A stretch of DNA of 64,000 nucleotides from Bradyrhizobium sp. Rc3b (GTDB taxonomy: Bacteria; Pseudomonadota; Alphaproteobacteria; Rhizobiales; Xanthobacteraceae), in contig NZ_FOUS01000003.1 of NCBI RefSeq assembly GCF_900114915.1, positions 496,001 to 560,000 of the forward strand, in the 5' to 3' direction. Shown here piece by piece: positions 52,449 through 61,013 of this stretch; positions within the stretch are counted from its first letter, which is position 1, and the number at the start of each line of letters is the position of its first letter. The notes beneath the pieces were generated by a model. That model worked only from the letters and a program-made list of their open reading frames with translations, made no database searches and had not been told where the DNA came from. The position numbers were made by a program, and so were the translations under genes.

Positions 52449-53084
52449 ATGCCATTGGCACGGGAAGCCGTCGAGCTGCTGGTTCAGGCGGCGAGGGCTT
52501 GGTATTTCGAAGGCAATCAGCATGGATTGCGCGATCGCGAATGGATGGCGCTGCGCTTTCTCGGCCGCGCCAACAGATTTTCGCGCACGCCGTCCGCGCT
52601 GGCCGGCTTCATCGGCGCCACCAGAGCAACTGCATCGCAGATCGTGAAAACGCTGGAGAGCAAATCCTTTCTGGTGCGCAAGCCGTCGCAAGAGGACAAG
52701 CGTTCTGTCGTCCTGCACGTCACCGCCCAGGGCGAGAAATGCCTGAACCAGCACGACCCGATCAATCACGTCGTCAATGCGGTCACCTCGCTTGGAAACG
52801 ACGAATGCGTCAGGCTGCGCGACTCGCTCCGCGAAGTTCTCAATCACCTCGACGCGGCCCATCAGCGGCTCGATGCCAGTGTCTGCCGGGACTGCATGTT
52901 TCTCGCCGAACGCGGCCCGGCTACCTCCAAAGGACGCGCGAGCGCCGAATTCATGTGCCGGCTGTATCGCGCTCCAGTCTCGCTCGATGAGACCGAACTG
53001 CTGTGCACCAGTTTCGAGCGCACCCGCGACCGCCCCAAGATCGAGGAGCATCTCGACCGCGCGCGGATGGCAAGCCAGGGCTGA
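52449..53084 (+). CDS. MarR-like winged-helix regulator with C-terminal four-cysteine cluster (paralogue 2)
   Basis: The 211-residue protein is a paralogue of the 14400 product. They share GLRDREWMALRFL, RANRFSRTPSALA, DKRSV and the Cys pattern, here Cys146, Cys149, Cys170 and Cys186 (C-x2-C-x20-C-x15-C), with the FLxER, RLYRAP and LLCTSFE segments. Two extra cysteines (98 and 120) lie before the cluster. A 20-residue tail distinguishes it from paralogue 1. The start at 52449 follows a GGGGACGAGG sequence; a longer form is possible. The two genes flank the flagellar cluster. The cysteines suggest metal, Fe-S or redox sensing, which is inference. Confidence 0.8.
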   Translation: MPLAREAVELLVQAARAWYFEGNQHGLRDREWMALRFLGRANRFSRTPSALAGFIGATRATASQIVKTLESKSFLVRKPSQEDKRSVVLHVTAQGEKCLNQHDPINHVVNAVTSLGNDECVRLRDSLREVLNHLDAAHQRLDASVCRDCMFLAERGPATSKGRASAEFMCRLYRAPVSLDETELLCTSFERTRDRPKIEEHLDRARMASQG

Positions 53085-53294
53085 GACGCACGCAATTTCC
53101 GCGCGAGTGGTTGCGGCACAGCCCGCGGACAACTTCGCAGCGCCGGTCTCTGAACAACGCATGCAGTTCCCTCGTGTCCCCGGACAAGCCGCAACGCTGA
53201 CAACGTTGCTGCGCAGATGCTTCGCATCGCCAGGGAGACGCTGCGCTGCGTCCGGGGCACGCGAGCGGAGTTATGACGCCCGCTCTCTCCACGC

Positions 53295-53380
53295 CGTCAT
53301 TGCGAGCGCAGCGAAGCAATCCAAACTCTTTCCACGGAAGGATTCGGGATTGCTTCGTCGCAAGAGCTCCCCGCAATGAT
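53295..53380. repeat. Intergenic palindromic repeat (TCATTGCGAGCGCAGCGAAG family)
   Basis: The left arm begins CGTCATTGCGAGCGCAGCGA and continues AGCAATCC; the right arm is GGATTGCTTCGTCGCAAGAG ending CCGCAATGAT. The two arms pair over about 25 bases with a short centre. The type is common between genes in Bradyrhizobium and related genera. No gene is interrupted. Confidence 0.7.
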
Positions 53381-53405
53381 CGAGCGTCCTGCAATCACCA
53401 CTGTC

Positions 53406-53508
53406 GCTGAAACCGAATTTCGGTAGATCGAAATATTTGCACCGCGATTCTCAGCGCAGCGAAACAGGCTCGGTTGCCGTAGCCCGGATTGAGCGCCAGC
53501 GTAATCCG
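53406..53508. repeat. Composite repeat copy 2 (ACCGAATTTCGGT core plus CGTAGCCCGGAT half-palindrome)
   Basis: The core GAAACCGAATTTCGGTA (53409-53425), its ATATTTGCAC tail, then CGTAGCCCGGATTGAGCGCC (53476 on) repeat the same order as at 211-374. The right arm of the palindrome is degraded to GCTCGATCCGGGCAACG near 53575. The two copies lie more than 53 kb apart in the same orientation. Confidence 0.6.
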
Positions 53509-53621
53509 GGACGGCCCGCGATGCGGGGCGAGCGGTCCCTACACCATCGGGCAGCGCATTCACGCGACCCGTTGGCTCGATCCGGGCAACGGGGGCGTCA
53601 GGCATCACGCGGGATGGGCGC

Positions 53622-53656
53622 ACAAAAAAACACCCGGCGGTTTCCCGCCGGGTGTT
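53622..53656 (-). terminator. Intrinsic terminator of the porin gene
   Basis: The stem AACACCCGGCGG / CCGCCGGGTGTT with a short loop is followed on the minus strand by seven T residues (AAAAAAA at 53624-53630 on the plus strand). It lies about 20 bases after the porin stop. Confidence 0.92.
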
Positions 53657-53677
53657 CATCACGTGGTTCGAAAGATC

Positions 53678-55249
53678 TTACCAGTTGCGCTGGGCGCGGA
53701 GCAGCAGGGTGACGCTGTCCTGATCCTTCAGCTCGTACAGGGCGGCCGGCTTGGCCGTCGTGCCGGCACCGGCGTAGCCAACCGTGCCCGAGTACTTCTG
53801 GTCGAGACGGGTCCAGTTCAGGTCGCCCGAGAACGTCAGGTTCTTGACCGGGGTCCAGCGGGTGATGATACCGACCTGGCCGACGGCGAAGTCAGGGTTA
53901 CAACCCGTGACACCGGCGAGACCGCCGAACACGCCGCCTGCACCGCCAGCGCCGCAGAGAGCGGTCTTGGCGACCGAGCCGTACTGCGCCTGAGCGTAGG
54001 CGCCGTAGAGCGCGGTGTTCCAGTAGGGATCCCAGTTGTGGGTGTAAGCACCGCGGAAGCCCCAGGTCTTGACGGTTTCCTGCTGGCCGCCCGTGACGAA
54101 CACGGTGTCCGGAGCATAGGCAAAGCCGACGCTCTGATAGGCAACGCCCGAGCTGCCGAACATCGAGTAGCTGCTGCCCGCCAGGTTCTGGAAGTTGTAG
54201 CGGGTCGCGCCGTCGGTGTAGACGCCCGAAATGTTGATCACGTCACCCGCGCCGGTCGGGATGTTCTTGATCGACAGAGCGAGCTGAACCGCCCAGCCCC
54301 ACTTGTCGTCGGGGTGACCGGTGGCTTCGTTGGCGCCGTAGTAGGCGACGTGGTTGTCGTGAGCGGCGACCGACGCCTGGAACATGCCCCAAGCCTGGTC
54401 GACACGAACCATACCGACGAGGTTCGGCGAACGCGAGCCGCCGATGGCGTTGGTGCCGTACGTACCGCCGACCATGCTGCCGACGGTCGCGCCGGTCAGG
54501 TTCACGTTGCCGGCCTGGTAGTAGGCCGTCGCGTCTTCCGCCGAGAACGAAGCCGTCACGCCCTGACCGAAGTCAGCGGTGTAGGTGAACTGGTTGACAC
54601 CAGTGACCGTGCCGCTGCCGCCGACGAGGCTGTCGATGTTGTTGCCGGGATAGTTGGTCCAGGGCGCATCGAACTGCGACACGGCCTTACCCATGGTGAA
54701 GCCGGCGAACTGGATGAAGGCGTAGTACACGCCGAGCGAACCGCCCGAGGTGTTGCCGTCGGTGCCGTTGATCGACGAACCAACGAGCGCCGGCGTCGCG
54801 CCGGAGGTGTTGAGGCCGAGGTTGCCGGTATAGACCGTGCCGCCCGTCGCGGAGCCGGAGCCCTGATAGCCGCCGGTGGTCCAGGTGAACACGCCGTCGA
54901 AGAAGGTACGGACGACGCCGTATTCGGTCGCGGTGCGCGTGTCGATGTTGAGATCCTGACGAGCGCGCATCTGGTAGTAGTTGCTGAGGCGGTTGTGCGC
55001 ACCAGCCGGGGAGCCGTTCGAGATGCCGTAGTTGCTATTGGTGTTGAACGCGACTTCAGCGCGCAGATAACCACCCAGCTTGATGCAGGTGTCGGTGCCC
55101 GGGATGTAGTAGAAGCCGGCGCCGTACAGCGAGCAGATCTTCACGTATTCGACGGCCTTGGCCTTCACGGGCAGATCGGCTGCGAACGCCCCGGAGACGG
55201 CCATCAGGCCGGCAGCCGAGCCGAGAAAGAGCGTCTTCGTCAACTTCAT
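53678..55249 (-). CDS. Outer-membrane porin (Omp2b/rhizobial porin family)
   Basis: The 523-residue protein has a signal peptide (MKLTKTLFLGSAAGLMAVSG, cleavage likely after AFAA) and the rhizobial porin N-terminus (VEYVKICSLYGAGFYYIPGT, DTCIKLGGYLRAEV). Alternating beta-strand pattern and a terminal aromatic residue (RAQRNW) fit a trimeric 16-stranded barrel. It allows diffusion of small solutes. The ATG at 55249 follows GAGG. A promoter and terminator are visible, so it is monocistronic and probably highly expressed. Confidence 0.93.
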   Translation of the reverse strand: MKLTKTLFLGSAAGLMAVSGAFAADLPVKAKAVEYVKICSLYGAGFYYIPGTDTCIKLGGYLRAEVAFNTNSNYGISNGSPAGAHNRLSNYYQMRARQDLNIDTRTATEYGVVRTFFDGVFTWTTGGYQGSGSATGGTVYTGNLGLNTSGATPALVGSSINGTDGNTSGGSLGVYYAFIQFAGFTMGKAVSQFDAPWTNYPGNNIDSLVGGSGTVTGVNQFTYTADFGQGVTASFSAEDATAYYQAGNVNLTGATVGSMVGGTYGTNAIGGSRSPNLVGMVRVDQAWGMFQASVAAHDNHVAYYGANEATGHPDDKWGWAVQLALSIKNIPTGAGDVINISGVYTDGATRYNFQNLAGSSYSMFGSSGVAYQSVGFAYAPDTVFVTGGQQETVKTWGFRGAYTHNWDPYWNTALYGAYAQAQYGSVAKTALCGAGGAGGVFGGLAGVTGCNPDFAVGQVGIITRWTPVKNLTFSGDLNWTRLDQKYSGTVGYAGAGTTAKPAALYELKDQDSVTLLLRAQRNW

Positions 55250-55389
55250 TAGTAAACCTCCAGGTCGGTTCAGGGGGCTCGGCTCCTCGGAGGACGCCGC
55301 TTGACCCACTTAATTTCCGTTCAATTCAGGTCCGCACTGAAGGTCCGGACTGAAACGACAGTGAGGTGCCCCCCCTCCGTCGTAGCTCA

Positions 55390-55418
55390 CGTATAGTTTA
55401 TAAAAACAACGGCCTCAA
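55390..55418 (-). promoter_or_regulatory. Candidate sigma-70 promoter for the porin gene
   Basis: On the minus strand TTGAGG (55413-55418) and TATACG (55390-55395) are separated by exactly 17 bases, about 140 bases upstream of the porin start. Transcription would start near 55383 and yield a leader of about 135 bases. Confidence 0.6.
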
Positions 55419-55512
55419 TTTATTGATTTAGTGAATCGTAACTTCCATCCGAGATGTTGCTCAAGCGCAACAAAGACGATTGGCGCGGCAACTAACTCTT
55501 TAATATAAAACG

Positions 55513-55615
55513 AAAAAGCCCTCAGGGGGCATCCCGAGGGCTTTCTTGGAGGTCTCACATCGCTGTCCATCGACAGGGTCAAGAGCAGCAAAGATTGAGT
55601 GGGAGGAGACGTAAT
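55513..55615 (-). ncRNA. Candidate small RNA ending at an orphan terminator upstream of the porin
   Basis: An intrinsic terminator on the minus strand (stem AAGCCCTC... / GAGGGCTTT at 55515-55544, then TTTTTCGTTTT) has no gene upstream of it on that strand within 850 bases. The preceding minus-strand stretch holds two anti-Shine-Dalgarno motifs (CTCCTCCC at 55601-55608 and ACCTCC at 55548-55553) and a small stem-loop CTGTC-CATC-GACAG (55563-55576). This matches the plan of rhizobial small RNAs with CCUCC loops. The start point is uncertain. A porin leader attenuator is the alternative. Confidence 0.5.
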
Positions 55616-55759
55616 TTAATTAATTGCTTTTTGCAAGTACTAAACCGCCGAGCCGTTTCCGCCATGCGGTGTCCGCCACAATTGTCCACGCGCGATATGC
55701 GAGACGATTCCCCAATATCCCATTAAAAGAGTGAACTGAGGGAAACGGGGGGCAGCCAC

Positions 55760-56239
55760 ATGATCGAGAAGAAACTCGACAGGGCGATTACGGACTTCAT
55801 CTGGAACGTCGTCGAAATTCACTCCCAGCTGGAGGACATCCATACCTGCTGGGCCGGACTGCTGGGCATCACCGAGCCGCAGTGGCTGATCCTGATGGCG
55901 ATCACCGAACTGGATGACGGGCGCGGCGTCGCCGGCATCGATATCGCGAACAAGTTGCGGGTCCACCCGGCCTTCGTGACCAACCAGACCAAGAGCCTCG
56001 AAAAGGGCGGCTTCCTGTCGCGGCGGCCGGCACCGGACGATGCCCGCTTCGTTCTGATGTCGCTGACGGAGAAGGCCACGACGGAAATCGAAAAACTATC
56101 CAAGAGAAAGCTCGCCTTGAATTCGACCATCTTCAACGAGCTCGACGAGAAGACCCTGGCTGAACTGAATGCCGCGCTGGCAACGATCGCCAGGAACGCG
56201 CGGCTGGCGGCACGATTGCTGGCTATCGACGTGTCGTGA
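55760..56239 (+). CDS. MarR-family transcriptional regulator
   Basis: The 159-residue protein is a standard MarR-type regulator: helical N-terminus (VEIHSQLEDIHTCWAGLLG), a recognition region (GIDIANKLRVHPAFVTNQTK) and a wing (SRRPAPDDARFVLMSLTEK). It lacks the four-Cys cluster of the other two MarR-like proteins in the window. The ATG at 55760 follows GGGGGG. Divergent location from the porin/small RNA region suggests it could regulate them, which is inference. Confidence 0.88.
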   Translation: MIEKKLDRAITDFIWNVVEIHSQLEDIHTCWAGLLGITEPQWLILMAITELDDGRGVAGIDIANKLRVHPAFVTNQTKSLEKGGFLSRRPAPDDARFVLMSLTEKATTEIEKLSKRKLALNSTIFNELDEKTLAELNAALATIARNARLAARLLAIDVS

Positions 56240-56314
56240 CGCGCGCCTCGGCTTCGAGGCGACCGCCCGAAGCATGGCGGCAAACACCGCTCTCAAATGC
56301 GATTCTCCCAAGGG

Positions 56315-57397
56315 CTAGAGATAGGTCACGGGATCAAGCTGACGGGCCGTTCCGAGCTTGCTGCAGAGCCATTCGAAGACGAAGTCGTCGACAGCAATGA
56401 AATTCTCGACCTCGCCGAGCGGGTGCCGGACATTGTTGGGCACCACGACCGAGCAATCCGCTCCGGTCTGCCGATAGCCGGCTTGCAGATCGAGGGCATC
56501 CTGCTCCCATATCATGGAGCGGCTCCCGACGACCATGAGCAGCGGGCACGGGAGTCGACGCGACGGCGGTAGCGAACCCGTCGCGGCCCCGTCGGGGACC
56601 GCTTGCCCGAAACCGGTCATCCAGCGAAGCGACGCTCGACGCATCACCGGCGTCAAAAGACCGCCATCGCACACGGCGGCCGCTATCCTGCGATCCGAGA
56701 GGGCAAGGCGGGACGCATGAGAGGCGCCCTCCCCTTCGCCATAGATTGCGATCCGCCGCGCATCGACATCGGGGCGAGCCTCCAGATAGTCCAACCAGCA
56801 CTGAAGCCTGTGCTCCGGCTTGAAGGAGCGATGCACGGTTGAATTGCCGGCATCGACGAACAGGAGCGACATGGTCCCGCAGAGTGAGGCCGGCAACAGC
56901 CTGCTCATCATCGAGCCCAGGGTGATGTCCTCGTCGCTGAGGCAGATGACCGTCGGCGCGGAAGTCCCACGACGGAGCGCCGGCAGAAAGAAGCCGGCCA
57001 GCGCCCCTTGGTCGAAGCAATCAATCTTGACCCGCTCGATCGCCAGTCCGGCCTCCGCCTCGAAACCTCGCAGGCTGATGCCGACCTCGTCTGCGAGGCC
57101 GGCACTTTCGACATCTTCCGGACAAGACAAGCGTCTGACGACTTCGAGAGCCGTCAGCGAACAGAGCCACGCTTCCCGCGAAACCCAGGCGGAACGGTCT
57201 TGGTGCGCGGATTCGGCCAAGGTCCGGTAGTCGTCCGCGACCTTCAACCAGTCCGAAATCCACAGATGCCGGTGCGTCTCACGCCCAAGCTCCGCGACGG
57301 ACAGGCTTTGGAAAAATTGGGAGGCGCGATCCCGCAAGCGCGCCAGGCTTTGCCCGGCGCCGTCGCACGAGCCGTGAGGCCAATGATCACCTTCCAT
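56315..57397 (-). CDS. Alpha/beta-hydrolase-fold protein lacking the nucleophile (FrsA/DUF1100-like)
   Basis: The 360-residue protein has an N-terminal helical cap and a C-terminal alpha/beta hydrolase core, with VICLSDEDIT, RRIAIYGEGEGASHASRLAL and MVVGSRSMIW segments. At the nucleophile elbow, where GxSxG is expected, the sequence is Gly220-Glu-Gly-Glu-Gly224, so the Ser is replaced by Gly222. It is probably not a hydrolase in the usual way; a non-enzymatic role or another reaction is possible. The start is the ATG at 57395-57397. It is convergent with the MarR gene. Confidence 0.7.
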   Translation of the reverse strand: MEGDHWPHGSCDGAGQSLARLRDRASQFFQSLSVAELGRETHRHLWISDWLKVADDYRTLAESAHQDRSAWVSREAWLCSLTALEVVRRLSCPEDVESAGLADEVGISLRGFEAEAGLAIERVKIDCFDQGALAGFFLPALRRGTSAPTVICLSDEDITLGSMMSRLLPASLCGTMSLLFVDAGNSTVHRSFKPEHRLQCWLDYLEARPDVDARRIAIYGEGEGASHASRLALSDRRIAAAVCDGGLLTPVMRRASLRWMTGFGQAVPDGAATGSLPPSRRLPCPLLMVVGSRSMIWEQDALDLQAGYRQTGADCSVVVPNNVRHPLGEVENFIAVDDFVFEWLCSKLGTARQLDPVTYL

Positions 57398-58265
57398 TTC
57401 AACCCCCGAGCGGCGCCGTCAACGGTTGCCCGGACTTGCGTCCAGACTAGCCGGCTTTGCATTCTGCGCAGCGTCCCGCGCCCCTGCTCGATGCGATCGC
57501 CGCCGCCCCTGATCGCGTCCATCGCGCTTGCGTCTGGCGAGGCAGCCCGTCACGTCGACGTCTTTCGCCGCCATTCCAAACCAGCCCGCTTGAGCCCAAG
57601 GTCGAGCCCGGCCCAACTCAATCGTCACGTCCCAGCTCCATCGCTGAACACAGTTGCTTGCCGCGCACTCCGCCAGTCTTGCGATCAGACTTGCGATGCG
57701 GGCCCTGACTTTTCTTGTTGCGATCGGCGAACTGAAATGACTCACTTCGCCGACGTAAAATACATGCCTGCGTAGGCCGGCATTGTGAAAGCACGATATG
57801 GTGAGAGATGCGGCGGATTGCCGCTTCATCAATGCCGAAAGGCAAATGTGACAACAAGAAAACAGCGGGACCAGCCGACGTGGCGATCATCGGCACGCGA
57901 CATGTGACGACGCACGATCGCACCTCACGCTGAGCCGGGACGAGCGAGACATCCTCCGGCCTACCGGATTCGGTAAAGCCGTATGGCGTTGAGTGAGCCG
58001 ATTGACAGCCGCAGGTGGCGGGACAGCAAGGACCCGTCGGGCAAAATTGGGGCTCGTAGCGGATGAGCGCGGCATAAGCCTGGTCCTTGCCGGCAGGCCG
58101 AAGTATTTGCCGGACTTCGCTCCATCCCGGCCGCCGGGATCCTGGCGCGCCTTGTATGCATTATCCCAGTTGCCATCCCCGCGCACTTCGCTTTACATGC
58201 CGGCAACTCGCCCGCGGATGACGGCCGGGGCTCAAGAATCACACACATTGTCAAAGGGACGGAAT
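57398..58265. other. Intergenic region without a supported gene
   Basis: The 868 bases between the divergent alpha/beta-hydrolase-like gene and the ketopantoate reductase-like gene contain only short frames with no recognisable domain. I see no RNA gene or repeat here. Confidence 0.5.
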
Positions 58266-59330
58266 ATGGCGCGCAACATATTGATTCTCGGGGCTTCTTA
58301 CGGCTCGCTGCTGGGCACGAAGCTGCTGATGGCAGGGCACAATGTGACCCTGGTCTGCCGCGCCAAGACCGCGGAGCTGATCAACCGCGAAGGTACCGAG
58401 GTGCGCATCAAGCTGCGTGACGAAGCGGTGCATCGGGCGATCTTTTCGCGCAACCTGCCCGGCAAGCTCGACGCCGTGACCCCCGCCAATGTCGACCTCT
58501 CCCGCTACGACATGGTCGGCCTTGCGATGCAGGAGCCGCAATACACCAACCACACAGTTCGCGTTCTCATGGTCAAGATCGCCGCGGCGAAGCTGCCGTG
58601 CCTGTCGATCATGAACATGCCGCCGCTGCCCTATCTGAAGCGGATCCCGGCGCTCGCCGACATGGATCTGGAAGAGGCCTACACCAATGCCCAGGTGTGG
58701 GAGCGGTTCGAGCCGGGGCTGGTGACGCTGTGCTCGCCCGACCCGCAGGCGTTCCGTCCGCCGGAAGAAGCCGCCAACGTGCTGCATGTCGGCCTGCCCA
58801 CCAACTTCAAGGCGTCGGTGTTCGCCGACGAGAAGCACAACAAGGTGCTGCGCGAGCTGGAGGCCGACATCGACGCGGTGACGCTCGACGGCCACGACGT
58901 GCCGGTGAAGCTGAAAGTGTTCGATTCCCTGTTCGTGCCGCTGGCGAAATGGTCGATGCTGCTCACCGGCAATTACCGCTGCATCACGCCGCACGATCCG
59001 CAGTCGATCCGCGACGCCGTGCACAGCGACCTCAGTCGCTCGCAAACGATCTACGACCATGTCGACGCCATCGCCCGCAAGCTCGGCGCCGATCCGCAGG
59101 ACCAGGTGCCGTTCGCGAAATACGCCAAGGCCGCCGAGAGCCTGCTCAAGCCGTCATCGGCGGCGCGCGCGGTCGCGAGCGGCGCCCCCTTCATCGAGCG
59201 CGTCGACCTCCTGGTGAAGCTGATCTCGCATCAGCTCGGCGTGCCCAATGCCGAGATCGACCGCACGGTCGAGACCGTCGATCTGAAGCTGAACGAGAAG
59301 ATCGTGCAGGGCGGATCCGGCGCGCAGTAA
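58266..59330 (+). CDS. Ketopantoate reductase-like dehydrogenase (ApbA/PanE fold)
   Basis: The 354-residue protein starts with a nucleotide-binding Rossmann segment (NILILGASYGSLLGTKLLMA, GHNVTLVCRAK), followed by a helical C-terminal domain containing MLLTGNYRCITPHDPQSIRD. The fold matches ketopantoate reductase and opine/octopine-type dehydrogenases, but the classical PanE motifs are changed, so the substrate is unknown. The start at 58266 has AAGGGAC upstream; longer forms are not family-like. It is convergent with the LysE remnant. Confidence 0.75.
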   Translation: MARNILILGASYGSLLGTKLLMAGHNVTLVCRAKTAELINREGTEVRIKLRDEAVHRAIFSRNLPGKLDAVTPANVDLSRYDMVGLAMQEPQYTNHTVRVLMVKIAAAKLPCLSIMNMPPLPYLKRIPALADMDLEEAYTNAQVWERFEPGLVTLCSPDPQAFRPPEEAANVLHVGLPTNFKASVFADEKHNKVLRELEADIDAVTLDGHDVPVKLKVFDSLFVPLAKWSMLLTGNYRCITPHDPQSIRDAVHSDLSRSQTIYDHVDAIARKLGADPQDQVPFAKYAKAAESLLKPSSAARAVASGAPFIERVDLLVKLISHQLGVPNAEIDRTVETVDLKLNEKIVQGGSGAQ

Positions 59331-59357
59331 GCGCGCCGCCTCCAGCGACGTCGGCGC

Positions 59358-59833
59358 TCACGCGCTCAGGAACGATTGAAGCCAGATCAGGCCGGTCACC
59401 GCGACAAGCGTGACCGCGCCGGTGCGCGTGACCAGGTCGGGATGCCCGAGCCGGCGGGCGCCGCGGCCGAGCGTTGCGCCCAGAGTGATCCACGCGGCGC
59501 CAGGGTTGTGAGCAGCACCTGGCCGAACGTCACCGCTGCACCGTCGCGCAGCTCGCGCGTGTTGACCCGCCAGAGCATGGCGGCAAGGCACAGGATGTAG
59601 ATGGTCACTGCGACGCGGAGCAGGACGGCCGCGAGCGGGATATCCATGACGATGGGCCCGAGCGCCAGCCGCAACAGCGCGATCGCCAGCAGATAGCCGG
59701 CGAGCTCCGCCACAAGCAGATGAAGCGAGCGCGCGATCCCGATCCCTGCGCCCGATGTCGCGAGCAAGGTGTTGGTCGGCCCGGGCACGGCCAGCAGGAA
59801 ATAGGTCGCCGTGAAGAAGGTCAGGAAGCTCAT
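59358..59833 (-). pseudogene. Decayed LysE/RhtB-family amino-acid exporter
   Basis: The N-terminal part (MSFLTFFTATYFLLAVPGPT, then ITYILCLAAMLWR-like helices up to VTFGQVLLTTL) is read in one frame. The C-terminal part (NPGAAWITLGATLGRGARRL then GHPDLVTRTGAVTLVAVTGL) is read in another. Family members carry about 30 residues between those points, so there seems to be a small internal deletion with a frameshift near 59505. The ATG at 59833 is intact. A sequencing error is the alternative. Confidence 0.75.
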
Positions 59834-60091
59834 GCGCCTGAGCTAGCAGGCCCCTGGCCAGGCTGGTTTGATCTTCATCATCGAATCCGGTCGTCAAAGC
59901 CCGGAATCGACCCGAATCCGCCCACCCCCGTGGTCGCCGATTTGCGAAAACGTTGCATCCGTGCGAGGTCTGGCCTTACGTAACGGAGGCCGCCGAGATG
60001 CTTCGGCAGAGACTCCAGATGCCGGCTGCGGGCAGGTTCCAAGCCTGCCCGCGATAGCCGGATTGACGGGCGAAAGAACAAGTCATCGAAG

Positions 60092-60910
60092 ATGGATCAG
60101 TCGACGTTGCAGGTCGCTCGCGCGGTGGAGGCCGGCGCGACAACCATGAAGAGTGTCATCGACGCGACCGGATTGTCCCGTCTCAAGGTCGAGCGCGCCT
60201 TGAACACGCTGGAGAAGCAGAAACTGCTCGTTCGCGACGGCCAGGGCTTCAAGGCAGCCGGCCAGCCGAAGACGGCGCCGTTCGCCCGGCAATGCGGATC
60301 GTGCAACGCCTGCTGCGACATTCTCGAGGTGGCCGCCGTCGACAAGCCGGTGAACCAGCTCTGCAAGCACTGGCAGACGGGCACCGGCTGCACCATCTAC
60401 GACCGCCGTCCCCAGATGTGCCGCTCCTTCGTCTGCGCCTGGCTGCAGGGGCATCTCGACGATGACTGGTTCCCGGCGAAGTCGGGCATCATCGTTCATT
60501 TCAGCCAGGATGCCGTGAACGTCACGGTCGACGACCATTGCCCCGATCGCTGGCGCGAGGAGCCGTATTTCAGCAAGCTCGCCGAATGGTCGCTGAATGG
60601 CATCAGGCGGATCGGAAACCGCGGCTATGCGACCCTGATCGTCTCCGGCGCCGACCGCTTCCTGCTGCTCGGACGCACCGTCGTTCCCGAGCCGACCCTG
60701 TTCGGCACGGCCTTCGTGCCGCTGACGGCCGACACGTTCCGGTTCTGGCGGGCGACATCGCCGGAGCATTTGCAGCGGTTGCATGAGCGCATCGCCGAGA
60801 TGGAGCGGATCAGGCAGGAATTCGGCTCTTGCGTCATCCCTGCGAACGAGGACGACGATCCGCAAGCCCCCTATCGGCCCGCACTTTTACGGCTATCGAA
60901 TCACGCCTGA
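60092..60910 (+). CDS. Winged-helix/YkgJ-type cysteine-cluster protein
   Basis: The 272-residue protein joins an N-terminal winged-helix-like domain (about 4-55: SVIDATGLSRLKVERALNTL) to a YkgJ-family metal-binding domain. The cysteines are Cys68, Cys71, Cys74, Cys75, Cys91, Cys100, Cys110 and Cys115, in the C-x2-C-x2-CC ... RPQMCRSFVC pattern that usually binds zinc or iron. The rest has a beta-rich domain and an Arg-rich tail. Function is unknown; a metal-dependent regulator is a guess from the fusion. It lies 103 bases upstream of the HerA-like gene on the same strand, so the two may be cotranscribed. Confidence 0.75.
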   Translation: MDQSTLQVARAVEAGATTMKSVIDATGLSRLKVERALNTLEKQKLLVRDGQGFKAAGQPKTAPFARQCGSCNACCDILEVAAVDKPVNQLCKHWQTGTGCTIYDRRPQMCRSFVCAWLQGHLDDDWFPAKSGIIVHFSQDAVNVTVDDHCPDRWREEPYFSKLAEWSLNGIRRIGNRGYATLIVSGADRFLLLGRTVVPEPTLFGTAFVPLTADTFRFWRATSPEHLQRLHERIAEMERIRQEFGSCVIPANEDDDPQAPYRPALLRLSNHA

Positions 60911-61013
60911 ACGCCGCCGTGGGCAACGCGGCCTGATCAGCGCCGTGCCGCTCGACGCGCCGCGGCGGGATTGATAAGCCCCTGTCCGCGAATGACGGGG
61001 ACTTGAGTCGGGC

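Noticed and set aside
55625..55642. A TTGCAA element as promoter of the candidate small RNA
   Set aside because: No -10 element at a suitable distance could be found, so I left the start of the small RNA open.
57961..58254. Minus-strand frames upstream of the ketopantoate reductase-like gene
   Set aside because: Arg/Pro-rich chance translations in GC-rich DNA without start signals.
59980..60060. A GCAGGTTCCAAGCCTGC sequence that looks like a tRNA T-arm
   Set aside because: No matching acceptor, D or anticodon arms could be built around it, so I do not call a tRNA. It may be a repeat fragment.
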